Below, piece after piece: positions 37,662-45,468 of a stretch of 64,000 nt of DNA. The notes below the pieces were generated by a model. That model was not told the DNA's origin. It ran no database searches and saw nothing but the letters and a program-made list of their open reading frames with translations. Position 1 is the stretch's first letter. Every line of letters begins with the position of its first letter. Both the position numbers and the translations under genes were made by a program. Source of the DNA: an uncultured Vampirovibrio sp. (GTDB lineage: Bacteria; Cyanobacteriota; Vampirovibrionia; Gastranaerophilales; Gastranaerophilaceae); contig CAJTLW010000002.1 in assembly GCA_910577515.1 (NCBI GenBank), positions 186,001 through 250,000 of the forward strand, given 5' to 3'.

Positions 37662-38129
37662 ATGAAAAAGATAATAAACAAGCAATTTTTTTGTGCTGTG
37701 GGTATTTTGGCGTTATTTTTAAGCATTTGTACCCCATCGAATGCCGCATATTGCAATTCACCCTGCCCAAATCCTTGCTCTCCATCACGCACGATTTGTA
37801 AGGGTTTAAACTGTACTACATATTGTGATTCAACAGTATCAGTGCGCTATGGTTCGGTTTATTATGGTAGTCCTGCAGTGTCTTTCAGCTATTCTACCCC
37901 AAATGTTTCATTTAGCATCTCAAATGAAGTTTATGGAGTTCATAACTACTATAGCCGTCCAAATTTTGTGGTATCAAACGGTTTTCGTCCTGTTTACCAT
38001 AGATATCCGCTAAAGCCTGCCCCGAATTTTCATAAACACCCTGCCCCAAAACCACGTCCTGGTGTTCATAATCCCTCAAAGCCTCAGCATAAAGTGCCTG
38101 CAGGAAAACCTGCACATCGCAAACACTAA
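37662..38129 (+). CDS. small secreted Cys/Pro/His-rich protein
   Basis: 155 residues. Signal peptide with hydrophobic core and NAA cut (residues 1-28). The mature start is Cys-rich (YCNSPCPNPCSPSRTICKGLNCTTYC, seven cysteines within about 26 residues). A Ser/Tyr-rich beta-like middle and a Pro/His/Lys tail (PAPKPRPGVHNPSKPQHK) follow. It could be a disulphide-bonded surface or metal-binding protein. Not recognised as a family. GGAGG lies before the ATG. The next gene is 24 bp downstream and also secreted. Confidence 0.78.
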   Translation: MKKIINKQFFCAVGILALFLSICTPSNAAYCNSPCPNPCSPSRTICKGLNCTTYCDSTVSVRYGSVYYGSPAVSFSYSTPNVSFSISNEVYGVHNYYSRPNFVVSNGFRPVYHRYPLKPAPNFHKHPAPKPRPGVHNPSKPQHKVPAGKPAHRKH

Positions 38130-38153
38130 TAAAACCTGAAAAAGGAGAATTGT

Positions 38154-38570
38154 ATGAAAAAATTTATTGCCATGCTCTGTTTAATTTTCTTTGCAAATTC
38201 AGCTTTTGCTGTGCCAAATTACAGCTACAGTAGGGTTGAAGATGAATATTACGATGCATCATCTCCAACCGGATATTTTGAACAGTATAATCCTTCGCAA
38301 AACTATCCAAAACACACTGTATATGTGCATAATGACGGCTATCATAACGTAAGCTATGCCCCTGATGTGGTTTTTGAATCTGCCCCTGTTTCCATACAGA
38401 ATATTCAAACGCCCCAAAGCTATCATAAAAGAAGGGTTGTAGAAGAAAATATGCGAGACAATCGCGAAACTGCTGATAAAGTGATAGACAGAGCAGGACG
38501 TGTTGCAGGAACCCTGGGCTTTTTAGGGCTTGTCACAATGGGAATAATAGGAATTGCCCACGCACTCTAA
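38154..38570 (+). CDS. small exported Tyr-rich protein with C-terminal membrane segment
   Basis: 138 residues, unrecognised. Signal peptide MKKFIAMLCLIFFANSAFA, then a Tyr/Ser/Asn-rich segment (YSYSRVEDEYYDASS, YHNVSYAP), and a C-terminal hydrophobic helix (TLGFLGLVTMGIIGIAHAL). AAAAAGGAGAA precedes the ATG. Co-directional with the Cys-rich gene, 24 bp behind it; they probably share a transcript and function at the envelope. Confidence 0.75.
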   Translation: MKKFIAMLCLIFFANSAFAVPNYSYSRVEDEYYDASSPTGYFEQYNPSQNYPKHTVYVHNDGYHNVSYAPDVVFESAPVSIQNIQTPQSYHKRRVVEENMRDNRETADKVIDRAGRVAGTLGFLGLVTMGIIGIAHAL

Positions 38571-38608
38571 AATGGTATTATAGCGAAGGCAGCCCCGCCC
38601 AAAAAATA

Positions 38609-38956
38609 CTAAACTATCCTGTTATTTTCATCCACATGCACAATTTTTGGCTCAAATCTTTGATACTCTTCAACTGTCATTGAAGCATAAGCCACAATAA
38701 TAACCTTATCCCCCTTTTGAACCTTTCTTGCGGCGGCACCGTTTAAGCAAATTGTGCCGCTGTTTTTCGCACCTTCGATAACATAAGTGCAAAATCTTTC
38801 ACCATTATTAACATCCAAAATCTCAACCTTCTGGTTTACCATAATACCAGATGCCTCCATCAGCGCCTTGTCTATGGTAATAGAGCCGACATATTCAAGA
38901 TTTGCATCAGTTACAGTTGCTCTGTGGATTTTGCCGTATAAAAATTCTATATTCAT
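38609..38956 (-). CDS. panD: aspartate 1-decarboxylase
   Basis: Makes beta-alanine for pantothenate/CoA from aspartate using a pyruvoyl group. 115 residues. The self-cleavage site is Gly24-Ser25 (EYVGSITID), with Lys9 (YGKIHRATV) and the conserved NGAAAR block near residue 75. Full length. No other pantothenate genes are in the window. Confidence 0.95.
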   Translation of the reverse strand: MNIEFLYGKIHRATVTDANLEYVGSITIDKALMEASGIMVNQKVEILDVNNGERFCTYVIEGAKNSGTICLNGAAARKVQKGDKVIIVAYASMTVEEYQRFEPKIVHVDENNRIV

Positions 38957-39160
38957 AACACAATAATTTTATCAAAAAAGAACTTTTTAAAACCCCGTAT
39001 TTTAAATTTATTAAGAAATGTTACAAAATCTCTATCCAAAGGTTATAAAATTTTTTAATCGGGAATTGTACTATTAGTAAAGCTAAATGCTTGTATTTTT
39101 GATATATGGGTATTTTGAAAAAAGATTTCTCTCTAATTCCTCTCTCTAATATGTGGTAAA
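38957..39160. other. intergenic stretch, no convincing gene
   Basis: AT-rich. A 20-codon frame starts at ATG 39088 (MLVFLIYGYFEKRFLS...) without a Shine-Dalgarno site and stops just before the terminator at 39163-39190. Either this peptide or an untranslated RNA would explain that terminator. No strong promoter was found. Confidence 0.3.
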
Positions 39161-39162
39161 TT

Positions 39163-39190
39163 TAACCGGCTCTTCAAAAAGCCGGCTTTT
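39163..39190 (+). terminator. orphan rho-independent terminator
   Basis: AACCGGCT pairs with AGCCGGCT over a short A-rich loop, followed by TTTTTATT. No annotated plus-strand gene lies upstream within 590 bp, which implies a short unannotated transcript ending here. Confidence 0.75.
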
Positions 39191-39210
39191 TATTGCACCT
39201 ATTTCTTCAT

Positions 39211-39448
39211 ATTTCTTAATATAGTATATACTATATGGCAATCCTCCACTCTGAAAATTCTTTATTATAGTGTAAGGGAATTAAAACTTAATATAGGAAG
39301 AAAATAAGCTAATTTTATAAAGGATAGATTTAAAAGCATAAAGGCAGTTTTTTATATGCCAAATGCACTAAAACAGATATTTTTACTCTCTCTTAATATC
39401 CTCGTGTTTATTAAATGTTTGCACTTTTCTCAGGCAAACATTTTTTTT
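39211..39448 (+). ncRNA. candidate small RNA element, copy 1
   Basis: The unit recurs at 45217-45468. It starts with a block that differs at only 7 of 75 positions from copy 2 (39211-39285). This block holds a perfect 18-bp palindrome (ATATAGTATATACTATAT, about 39219-39236) and an invariant TTATTATAGTGTAAGGG (39262-39278) that could hold the -10 region. A diverged middle follows. Then comes a near-identical 3' part (39351-39448, 8 differences in 98, including 45 consecutive identical bases). It ends in a terminator: AAATGTTTGC (39413-39422) pairs with GCAAACATTT (39434-39443), then T8. No shared reading frame. No known RNA family was recognised. Confidence 0.6.
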
Positions 39449-39489
39449 GCCTGAAATTTGACTCTGAAATTTATAAATTATTTCAAGGC

Positions 39490-39517
39490 TTGACAAAATT
39501 TTAAATATGAGTATGAT
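39490..39517 (+). promoter_or_regulatory. promoter of pseudopilin copy 2
   Basis: TTGACA (39490-39495), a 16-bp spacer and TATGAT (39512-39517), about 60 bp before the ATG at 39578. A small hairpin (TTCTC-taa-GAGAA, 39519-39531) lies at the start of the leader. Confidence 0.75.
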
Positions 39518-39577
39518 TTTCTCTAAGAGAATACCCTTTTAAAAATAGTTGTTTATCTTAAAAAGGTTACAAATTTT

Positions 39578-42394
39578 ATGAAAAATTTATTTATTTTTCG
39601 TGCATTTTTTCATGCACCGCGTTTAAAGCCTGCATTTTCGCTTGTTGAAATGCTTATGGCTCTTCTTGTTGCATCACTTTTGCTTGCAGCCCTTGCTCCC
39701 GTTATAACACGTCGTGTAAATGAAAATATGCACATAACGGGAAGCTTTTCCCATGAAGGTAAAAGTAAAACGGTGGAAATTGCATACCGTGACCCTCAAT
39801 ACTGCCCAAATGTTGTTTATGATGACAATGGAAATGAATTATACTGCGAAGGCGAATACACTGTGCCTGAAGGTTTTCAGAATATAACGGTTACTGCAAT
39901 TGGCGCAGGCGGAGGCGGAGGCACAGCTCCTGCAGCCGGATATATTGAATATACGCAGGCAGGCAGCACAAACACTTTTACTGTTCCTCTTATGACAGAT
40001 AAGCTTGAAGCCACCCTTATTTCAGGCGGTGCTGGCGGCGGCGCCGGAGGACAGGTTATAAAAACACAAACCTTTGTAACAAGTGGAAACGGCGGAATAG
40101 CTAATAAAACCGATAACGATACAATAACTGTAAGTTCAACAGGTATGGGCAGCTGGACAATTCCTGATGTTATAAAAAATAGCAATGTTCTTGCAACAGC
40201 CTGCGGCGGTGGAGGAGGCGGCTCCTCAAGTGTTGGTGATTATGTCAGACATAGTGGTTCTATAGTTGCAAGCAGGGCTGGATATGGCGGTGGTTCTGGC
40301 GGATATGTGAAAAATAAGATACTAAACTTTGGTACTTCTTCATCCTTAACATATTTATTGGGTGGAGGCGGAGGCGGTGGTGGTGGAAGCTGGACTGGCG
40401 GAACAGCTAATGGACAGGCTTATGGAGGTGGAGGCGGCGGAGGCGGCGGCAAAGGTCATAAACCTAATGGCGGAGATGGCTTCCTTTGGAGTGATATAAA
40501 TACAGGGATGCCCGGTGATGGACTTCCGCTTTCAAGTATGGCAGGCAGCGGAGGTATTGGTAATTGGAATAATAAATTTCTTGAAAAAATAGATGGCGGG
40601 ATTACTGTTCGAACAATGGGTGCCAATGGAGGAACTCAGGGTGGTGGAGCCGGAGGCATCATGCATTGGGGCGGATGTTATGTCGGCGGCGGCGGCGGAG
40701 GTGGTGGGGCAACCCAAATTACAATAGGAACAGGAAATTATCTAAATATACCTGGTGGAGGCGGCGGGAGCGGAACATTTAATATTACCACAAACCACAC
40801 ATCTTGCCCGCCTGATGCTTCGGGCGGTGGTGGCGGCGGCGGAGGTATTGGCGGCGGCGAGGGTGGAGGAATGAGTTCGCCAAATGGGAAAAAAGGTACA
40901 GGCGGAGCTGATGCTAATGGCATGGCCGGAGGAAAGCCAAGTACTGTCTTTGGTAACAATTACTGTGCTGGAGGTGATGGCAGCACCCAAACGGAAGCTG
41001 TAAAAGGAAATGTTGGAGAAAATGGAAAATCGGGTGCTATTAGACTTACCTATCTGGATTATGGTTCAGGTGCTTCTGGAGGCGGAAGCGGACAGCTGGT
41101 ACCTATTCAGCCTATAGATGTAATATCTGGCGAAACACTTAAAGTTGAAATAGGAACAGGTTTGCTTGGAGGTATAGCTGGCAAGGTGGAAACAAATGGT
41201 GTGATTGCTAATCCAACAAGTGGTAGCACACTGTCAGGTGGGTTGCAGCTAATAAGTGCAATAAAAAGAAAAGATAAATATCTTCTCGTAAGCGATAGTA
41301 AACTATATCCAGGCAATGAAAGCACAACTAGCGGAGGCTCGGGTCCATGTGGCGGCGTACCTACAGGTATAGTTCTTGGAGCGCCTAACTGCAAGGGGGA
41401 ACGTGGATATATATCTAACGGCAGAAATTATGTATATGCAAATACTGATTATGACTCGTTTGTAAGCAGGTATAACAATCAATTTTTAACAGGACATGGT
41501 AAAACCGCAGGAAACACTACTTTTGTGGGTAATGCAACATACGCAAATAATACCATCGGCGGTGATGGCGGTATTGTAACTACACCTTGGTTTACCTGCA
41601 CCCCGGGTAAAGGCGGAACAGCTTCTAACCCTAAAGGCGGTGATGCTTCAGGCTTTGGTTGCGGAGGCGGTGGCGGATACGGTCTTGCTGATGGCGGCAA
41701 GGGTTCTGGCGGCTATGCGAGGCTTTCGTGGAATATGTTTTGGGATACGGCGAAAAACGCCTATGTATCTAAGACTTCAGGCTCCGGCGGAGGCGGCGCA
41801 AGCGGAAATATCATAAAAGAAACTATCCGCGCAAAAGAAGGGCAGGTAATAAGGATAAGAATAGGCGCAGGCGGCCATGGCGCAAAAATTTTGAACAATT
41901 CTGTAGTAGAAGCAGCTGCAGGCGGAGACACTATCTTTGGCAGTCCGGAATTTATTCAAATTAAGGCTGGCGGCGGCGGAGGCGGCAAAAGCCCTGCTAT
42001 AAAAGATGGTAAACTCCAAAAGGGCGCAGGTGGTACAGTTTCTGCTTTGTGTCATGTAGGTTCAAGGGATTTACACAAAAATAGTAATTATTGCACAATT
42101 GGCACTGCTGGCGGTGTTTCCCCTGATAATGACGAGGGAATTGCAAACGGCGGGCGCGGCTCAGCGTTTTCCTATAAATTAAATGATAAAACTTATGTCG
42201 GAAAAGCCGGCACGGGAGGCATTTCAAGCACACAATATAACAATGCCAAAGGGCAGGATGCTGAAGGCATAGGTGCAGGAGGCGGCGGGGCTGCGCTTTT
42301 CACTCAAAATAAAGTCAATAGTCTTGGGGATTTGAATTATCCGCAAGGTGGAAATGGCGCCCCTGGCAGGATTATTTTGCAGCTGTGGGAATAA
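39578..42394 (+). CDS. giant glycine-rich protein with prepilin-type N-terminus (copy 2)
   Basis: 938 residues, paralogue of the minus-strand gene ending at 5277. Leader ends PA|FSLVEM with Glu at +5, then LLVASLLLAALAPVIT. The N-terminal 110 residues and the last 300 are strongly conserved between the two (e.g. TPWF-CTPGKGGTAS and GFGCGGGGGYGLA-GGKGSGGYARLSWN), while the central Gly-rich region differs in length and order. Six or so Cys residues recur in equivalent spots (YCPN, CEG, TACGGGGGG, NYCAGG), possibly disulphides. Its own promoter and terminator make it a single-gene unit. Confidence 0.86.
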   Translation: MKNLFIFRAFFHAPRLKPAFSLVEMLMALLVASLLLAALAPVITRRVNENMHITGSFSHEGKSKTVEIAYRDPQYCPNVVYDDNGNELYCEGEYTVPEGFQNITVTAIGAGGGGGTAPAAGYIEYTQAGSTNTFTVPLMTDKLEATLISGGAGGGAGGQVIKTQTFVTSGNGGIANKTDNDTITVSSTGMGSWTIPDVIKNSNVLATACGGGGGGSSSVGDYVRHSGSIVASRAGYGGGSGGYVKNKILNFGTSSSLTYLLGGGGGGGGGSWTGGTANGQAYGGGGGGGGGKGHKPNGGDGFLWSDINTGMPGDGLPLSSMAGSGGIGNWNNKFLEKIDGGITVRTMGANGGTQGGGAGGIMHWGGCYVGGGGGGGGATQITIGTGNYLNIPGGGGGSGTFNITTNHTSCPPDASGGGGGGGGIGGGEGGGMSSPNGKKGTGGADANGMAGGKPSTVFGNNYCAGGDGSTQTEAVKGNVGENGKSGAIRLTYLDYGSGASGGGSGQLVPIQPIDVISGETLKVEIGTGLLGGIAGKVETNGVIANPTSGSTLSGGLQLISAIKRKDKYLLVSDSKLYPGNESTTSGGSGPCGGVPTGIVLGAPNCKGERGYISNGRNYVYANTDYDSFVSRYNNQFLTGHGKTAGNTTFVGNATYANNTIGGDGGIVTTPWFTCTPGKGGTASNPKGGDASGFGCGGGGGYGLADGGKGSGGYARLSWNMFWDTAKNAYVSKTSGSGGGGASGNIIKETIRAKEGQVIRIRIGAGGHGAKILNNSVVEAAAGGDTIFGSPEFIQIKAGGGGGGKSPAIKDGKLQKGAGGTVSALCHVGSRDLHKNSNYCTIGTAGGVSPDNDEGIANGGRGSAFSYKLNDKTYVGKAGTGGISSTQYNNAKGQDAEGIGAGGGGAALFTQNKVNSLGDLNYPQGGNGAPGRIILQLWE

Positions 42395-42417
42395 ATTTAC
42401 GATAAAAACAACTTTCC

Positions 42418-42461
42418 GGGGTGCTTATAACCTTTTAAAAGGTCGCACCCCTTTTCTTTTG
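42418..42461 (+). terminator. terminator of pseudopilin copy 2
   Basis: GGGGTGC pairs with GCACCCC; inside the loop AACCTTTTAAAAGGT forms a second stem. A TTTTCTTTT run follows. Confidence 0.85.
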
Positions 42462-42522
42462 TTATTTTGCGCCTACAGAAAGCGTTTTGACCGTTTTGCC
42501 GGATAAAAACCAGCTATAGATA

Positions 42523-43890
42523 CTACTTTCCGATGCAAAAACTATCAAATATACGGTCTAAAACCTCATCGTTCACAACTTCGCCGGATATTTCTCCCAA
42601 GGCAAGAAGGGCTGATTTTATATCAATAGAAATCAAATCCTGTAACTCTTCAATCTCTGCAGCACTTTTAGCGATTTTAATATGCGAAAGAGCTTTTCTG
42701 AGGGCTTCTTGATGCCTTTGATTTGTTAAAAAGCTTGAATTTTCTATATTTGAACCTAAAATTTCATTAAAAACCGCCTTTTTTAAATTTTCAATTCCAT
42801 ACATTGTCTTAGAGCTAATTATAATTGGATTTTCAGGGGTATAACCCGTGTTAGATTGTATATATTCTTGGGTTTTACCTGTAATATCCTGCTTTGTTTC
42901 AATGTATAAGCGCTTTTTGCGCGTTTCTGATAGCTCAAATACTTCTGTATCAGTATTTTGAAGCCCTTTTGACCCGTCAAAAAGACACAAAATTATATCA
43001 GAATTGTCAATTACGCTTTTGGAATTTTCAACGCCGATTTTTTCCACTTTGTCTATATCGCCTTCTCTGATGCCGGCAGTGTCGATTAAGGTTGCTGAAA
43101 TGCCTTCTATATCAATATTTTCAGAGATAGTATCCCGTGTAGTACCTGCTATATCTGTCACTATGGCTCTTTTAATGTTTAAGAGTGCATTAAACAGTGA
43201 ACTTTTGCCCACATTCGGGCATCCTGCAATTGCAATTTGTATTCCTTCTCTTAAAACATTGTGACAGCGTGCATTTTGGAGAATTTTCCCAATTTTTTCT
43301 TCCGCACCGCCAAGCACTGAGAGGATTTCCGTGTATTCAACCTCTTTTACATCTTCTGGAAAGTCAAGCGAAGCAGTGATTTTGGCCAAAATTTCAATAA
43401 GTTTTTCTCTCATATTGTTTATTTCGGTTTTTAAAGTTCCAGATAGGTTGTTTGCAGCCAGTGCGGCAGATTTTGAGGTTTTTGCATTTATTAAATCAAG
43501 CACAGCCTCTGCTTGCGACAAATCTATTTTATGGTTTAAAAATGCTCTTTTGGTGAATTCTCCTCTGCTAGCTAGTTTTGCCCCATTTTCCAATACTAAA
43601 TTTAATATTTCTCTTATTATTACAGGCGAGCCGTGGGTTTGAATTTCTACAACATCTTCCCCTGTAAAGCTTTTAGGGTTTTTAAACGGTAAGACTATTA
43701 CCTCGTCAAGCTTTTGACCTGTTTTATTGTCTATAATCCAGCCATGGTTTATTATTCCGGGTTTTACAGTGCGGTCAAAAATCTTTTCAATAATTTTAAA
43801 GGATTTTTCGCCTGAAATCCTTATAACCCCTATGCTACCTGCACTTAAGGGGGTTGCTATTGCACAAATTGTATCAAACATATTTTCCAT
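42523..43890 (-). CDS. mnmE: tRNA uridine-5-carboxymethylaminomethyl modification GTPase
   Basis: Works with MnmG (not in window) at wobble U34 of certain tRNAs. 455 residues. The N-terminal formyl-THF domain opens DTICAIATPLSAGSIGVIRISG. The GTPase lies at about 215-370 with GCPNVGKSSLF, the G2 loop around VTDIAGTTRDT and DTAGIRE. The last residues are FCIGK, the conserved C-x-G-K. TATTAT preceded by TG (extended -10) ends 7 nt before the ATG on the minus strand, consistent with a leaderless start. Confidence 0.96.
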   Translation of the reverse strand: MENMFDTICAIATPLSAGSIGVIRISGEKSFKIIEKIFDRTVKPGIINHGWIIDNKTGQKLDEVIVLPFKNPKSFTGEDVVEIQTHGSPVIIREILNLVLENGAKLASRGEFTKRAFLNHKIDLSQAEAVLDLINAKTSKSAALAANNLSGTLKTEINNMREKLIEILAKITASLDFPEDVKEVEYTEILSVLGGAEEKIGKILQNARCHNVLREGIQIAIAGCPNVGKSSLFNALLNIKRAIVTDIAGTTRDTISENIDIEGISATLIDTAGIREGDIDKVEKIGVENSKSVIDNSDIILCLFDGSKGLQNTDTEVFELSETRKKRLYIETKQDITGKTQEYIQSNTGYTPENPIIISSKTMYGIENLKKAVFNEILGSNIENSSFLTNQRHQEALRKALSHIKIAKSAAEIEELQDLISIDIKSALLALGEISGEVVNDEVLDRIFDSFCIGK

Positions 43891-43951
43891 GACTTTTATA
43901 ATATCATGTTTGGTGTAAAATTAGTATACATAAGGTTTTTAGGAGAAATTA

Positions 43952-45082
43952 ATGGATTTTGTAGGATTAACCATTGAAATATTAAAAGCACTTGCCGCTT
44001 TATTCAATTATAATTGGGGTTTAGCGATTATTGCGCTTACAATCATTGTACGGCTTGCAATGTGGCATTCTAGTGTGTCTCAGCAACGCTCTATGAGGGT
44101 GATGCAGGCGCTTCAACCCAAAATGAAAATGATACAAGACAGATACAAATCTGACCCGCAAACAATGCAAAGAAAAATGGCGGAATTCTATAAGGAACAT
44201 CAGTTTAACCCTATGAGCGGTTGTCTTCCGATGCTTATTCAAATCCCGATTTTTATTTTGCTCTATACCGCCCTTATCAGCCCACAATTTATACAGCAAG
44301 CGGGTAAAGCCAATTTCTTTTTTATAGAAAGACTTGATGCAACAATAAAAAGCAATGCTGGTGTGTCTTTTGACGGTAAATTTCAGGCCGGACCAAGGGA
44401 TATTTTTCAGGCGGGAAAAACTGCAAAAGTTTATCTGAAAAACGGTGAAATTCTTGATAAAGTTAAAATTGAACAGCCGGCAAAAGCTGTAACTGTTCAG
44501 GGAGCAGTAGTTCCGGGCGAAACTTTGGATTTAAAAATTCCTCTTGATAATTTGAATGAAAAGTTCTCGACTCTTGATATGGTTGAAAAAGCCAATATAG
44601 ATATTCTTGATATCAGCACGCGTGAAACTGAAAATATTGAATTTACAAGAGCCGGCGATAATTTAATTGCCTCTGTTCCTACGGCCAAAATTGAAACGGC
44701 TATTCATTATGATGTAATATTCTTAATAATTCTCTTTGCAATCACAATGTTTTTAAGCCAAAAAGTGATGATGGCACAAAATAAAAATCAGCCGCAAGAC
44801 CCTACACAACAGGCGATTCAAAAATCTATGGGTACCATAATGCCTGTTATGATTATGGTTACATTTATTTTCATTCCTATTCCGGCCGGCGTACTTCTGT
44901 ATCTTGTAACTTCGAATCTCTTCCAAATTGCTCAAACTGTAATTATTAATAAGCAGCTTGACAAAGAAGAAGAGGAAAAAAAGCTTGCAAAATCCGGAAA
45001 CCCTGCTAAGGATAGAGCTTCAAGTGATTCAAAAGTTATTGAAGTAAAAGATGCCAAGGATATTGAGAATAAAGAAGAATAA
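43952..45082 (+). CDS. yidC: YidC/Oxa1 membrane protein insertase with large extracytoplasmic insertion
   Basis: Inserts proteins into the inner membrane. 376 residues. TM1 with NYNWGLAIIALTIIVRLAM, where the Arg fits the hydrophilic-groove Arg; a basic cytoplasmic hairpin (QPKMKMIQDRYKSDPQTMQRKM); TM2 GCLPMLIQIPIFILLYTAL. Between TM2 and the next segment (VIFLIILFAITMFLSQ, residue about 255) lies an unusual insertion of about 130 residues that looks beta-rich (VYLKNGEILDKVKIEQPAKAV). Later segments IMVTFIFIPIPAGVLLYLV are normal. Tail Lys/Glu-rich. AGGAGA precedes the ATG. Confidence 0.93.
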   Translation: MDFVGLTIEILKALAALFNYNWGLAIIALTIIVRLAMWHSSVSQQRSMRVMQALQPKMKMIQDRYKSDPQTMQRKMAEFYKEHQFNPMSGCLPMLIQIPIFILLYTALISPQFIQQAGKANFFFIERLDATIKSNAGVSFDGKFQAGPRDIFQAGKTAKVYLKNGEILDKVKIEQPAKAVTVQGAVVPGETLDLKIPLDNLNEKFSTLDMVEKANIDILDISTRETENIEFTRAGDNLIASVPTAKIETAIHYDVIFLIILFAITMFLSQKVMMAQNKNQPQDPTQQAIQKSMGTIMPVMIMVTFIFIPIPAGVLLYLVTSNLFQIAQTVIINKQLDKEEEEKKLAKSGNPAKDRASSDSKVIEVKDAKDIENKEE

Positions 45083-45128
45083 AAAACCAGACGGAAGAGT
45101 AATCTTCAAAAAAGTTTATCTTAAAAAT

Positions 45129-45158
45129 GTGCGCCTATATTGTATCGGGCGCCTTTTT
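45129..45158 (+). terminator. terminator after yidC
   Basis: GCGCC and GGCGC form a short GC-rich stem around an 12-nt loop, followed by TTTTTATTATT. Confidence 0.7.
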
Positions 45159-45216
45159 ATTATTCTATAATTCAGTTGGTGTCATTTGTTTTAGAAGGTA
45201 TAAAGTTTATCTTTAC

Positions 45217-45468
45217 ATTTCTTAATGTAGTATATACTATCTGGCAATTCTTATCTCTAAAAATTCTTTATTATAGTGTAAGGGAATTAAATCAAATCAA
45301 CCGGCTAACCCGGCGAAAGATATTTTAAAGGAAGAAAATCGGATAGATAAAATAAGTATTTAGGTATAAATTTATATGCCAAATACGCCAAAACAGGTAT
45401 TTTTACTCTCTCTTAATATCCTCGTGTTTATTAAATGTTTGCTACTATCTCAGGCAAACATTTTTTTT
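45217..45468 (+). ncRNA. candidate small RNA element, copy 2
   Basis: Second copy of the 39211 element, 14 nt longer. TAGTATATACTA at 45228-45239 keeps the central 12 bp of the palindrome. TTATTATAGTGTAAGGG is unchanged. The middle differs and contains CCGGCTAACCCGGC, which can fold by itself. The 3' part ends in the same AAATGTTTGC...GCAAACATTT-T8 terminator (45433-45468); the loop is changed but both stem arms are kept. The end touches the stop codon of the convergent sigma factor gene. Conservation of promoter-like block, stem arms and terminator, with free loop changes, is what a structured RNA would show. Confidence 0.6.

Noticed and set aside
39211..39448. Reading the repeated element as an insertion-sequence end or MITE
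   Set aside because: There are no terminal inverted repeats or target duplications, and both copies end in a working-looking terminator.
40742..42233. Long minus-strand frames opposite the second glycine-rich gene
   Set aside because: Produced by the repeated GGN codons of the real gene; no conserved features.
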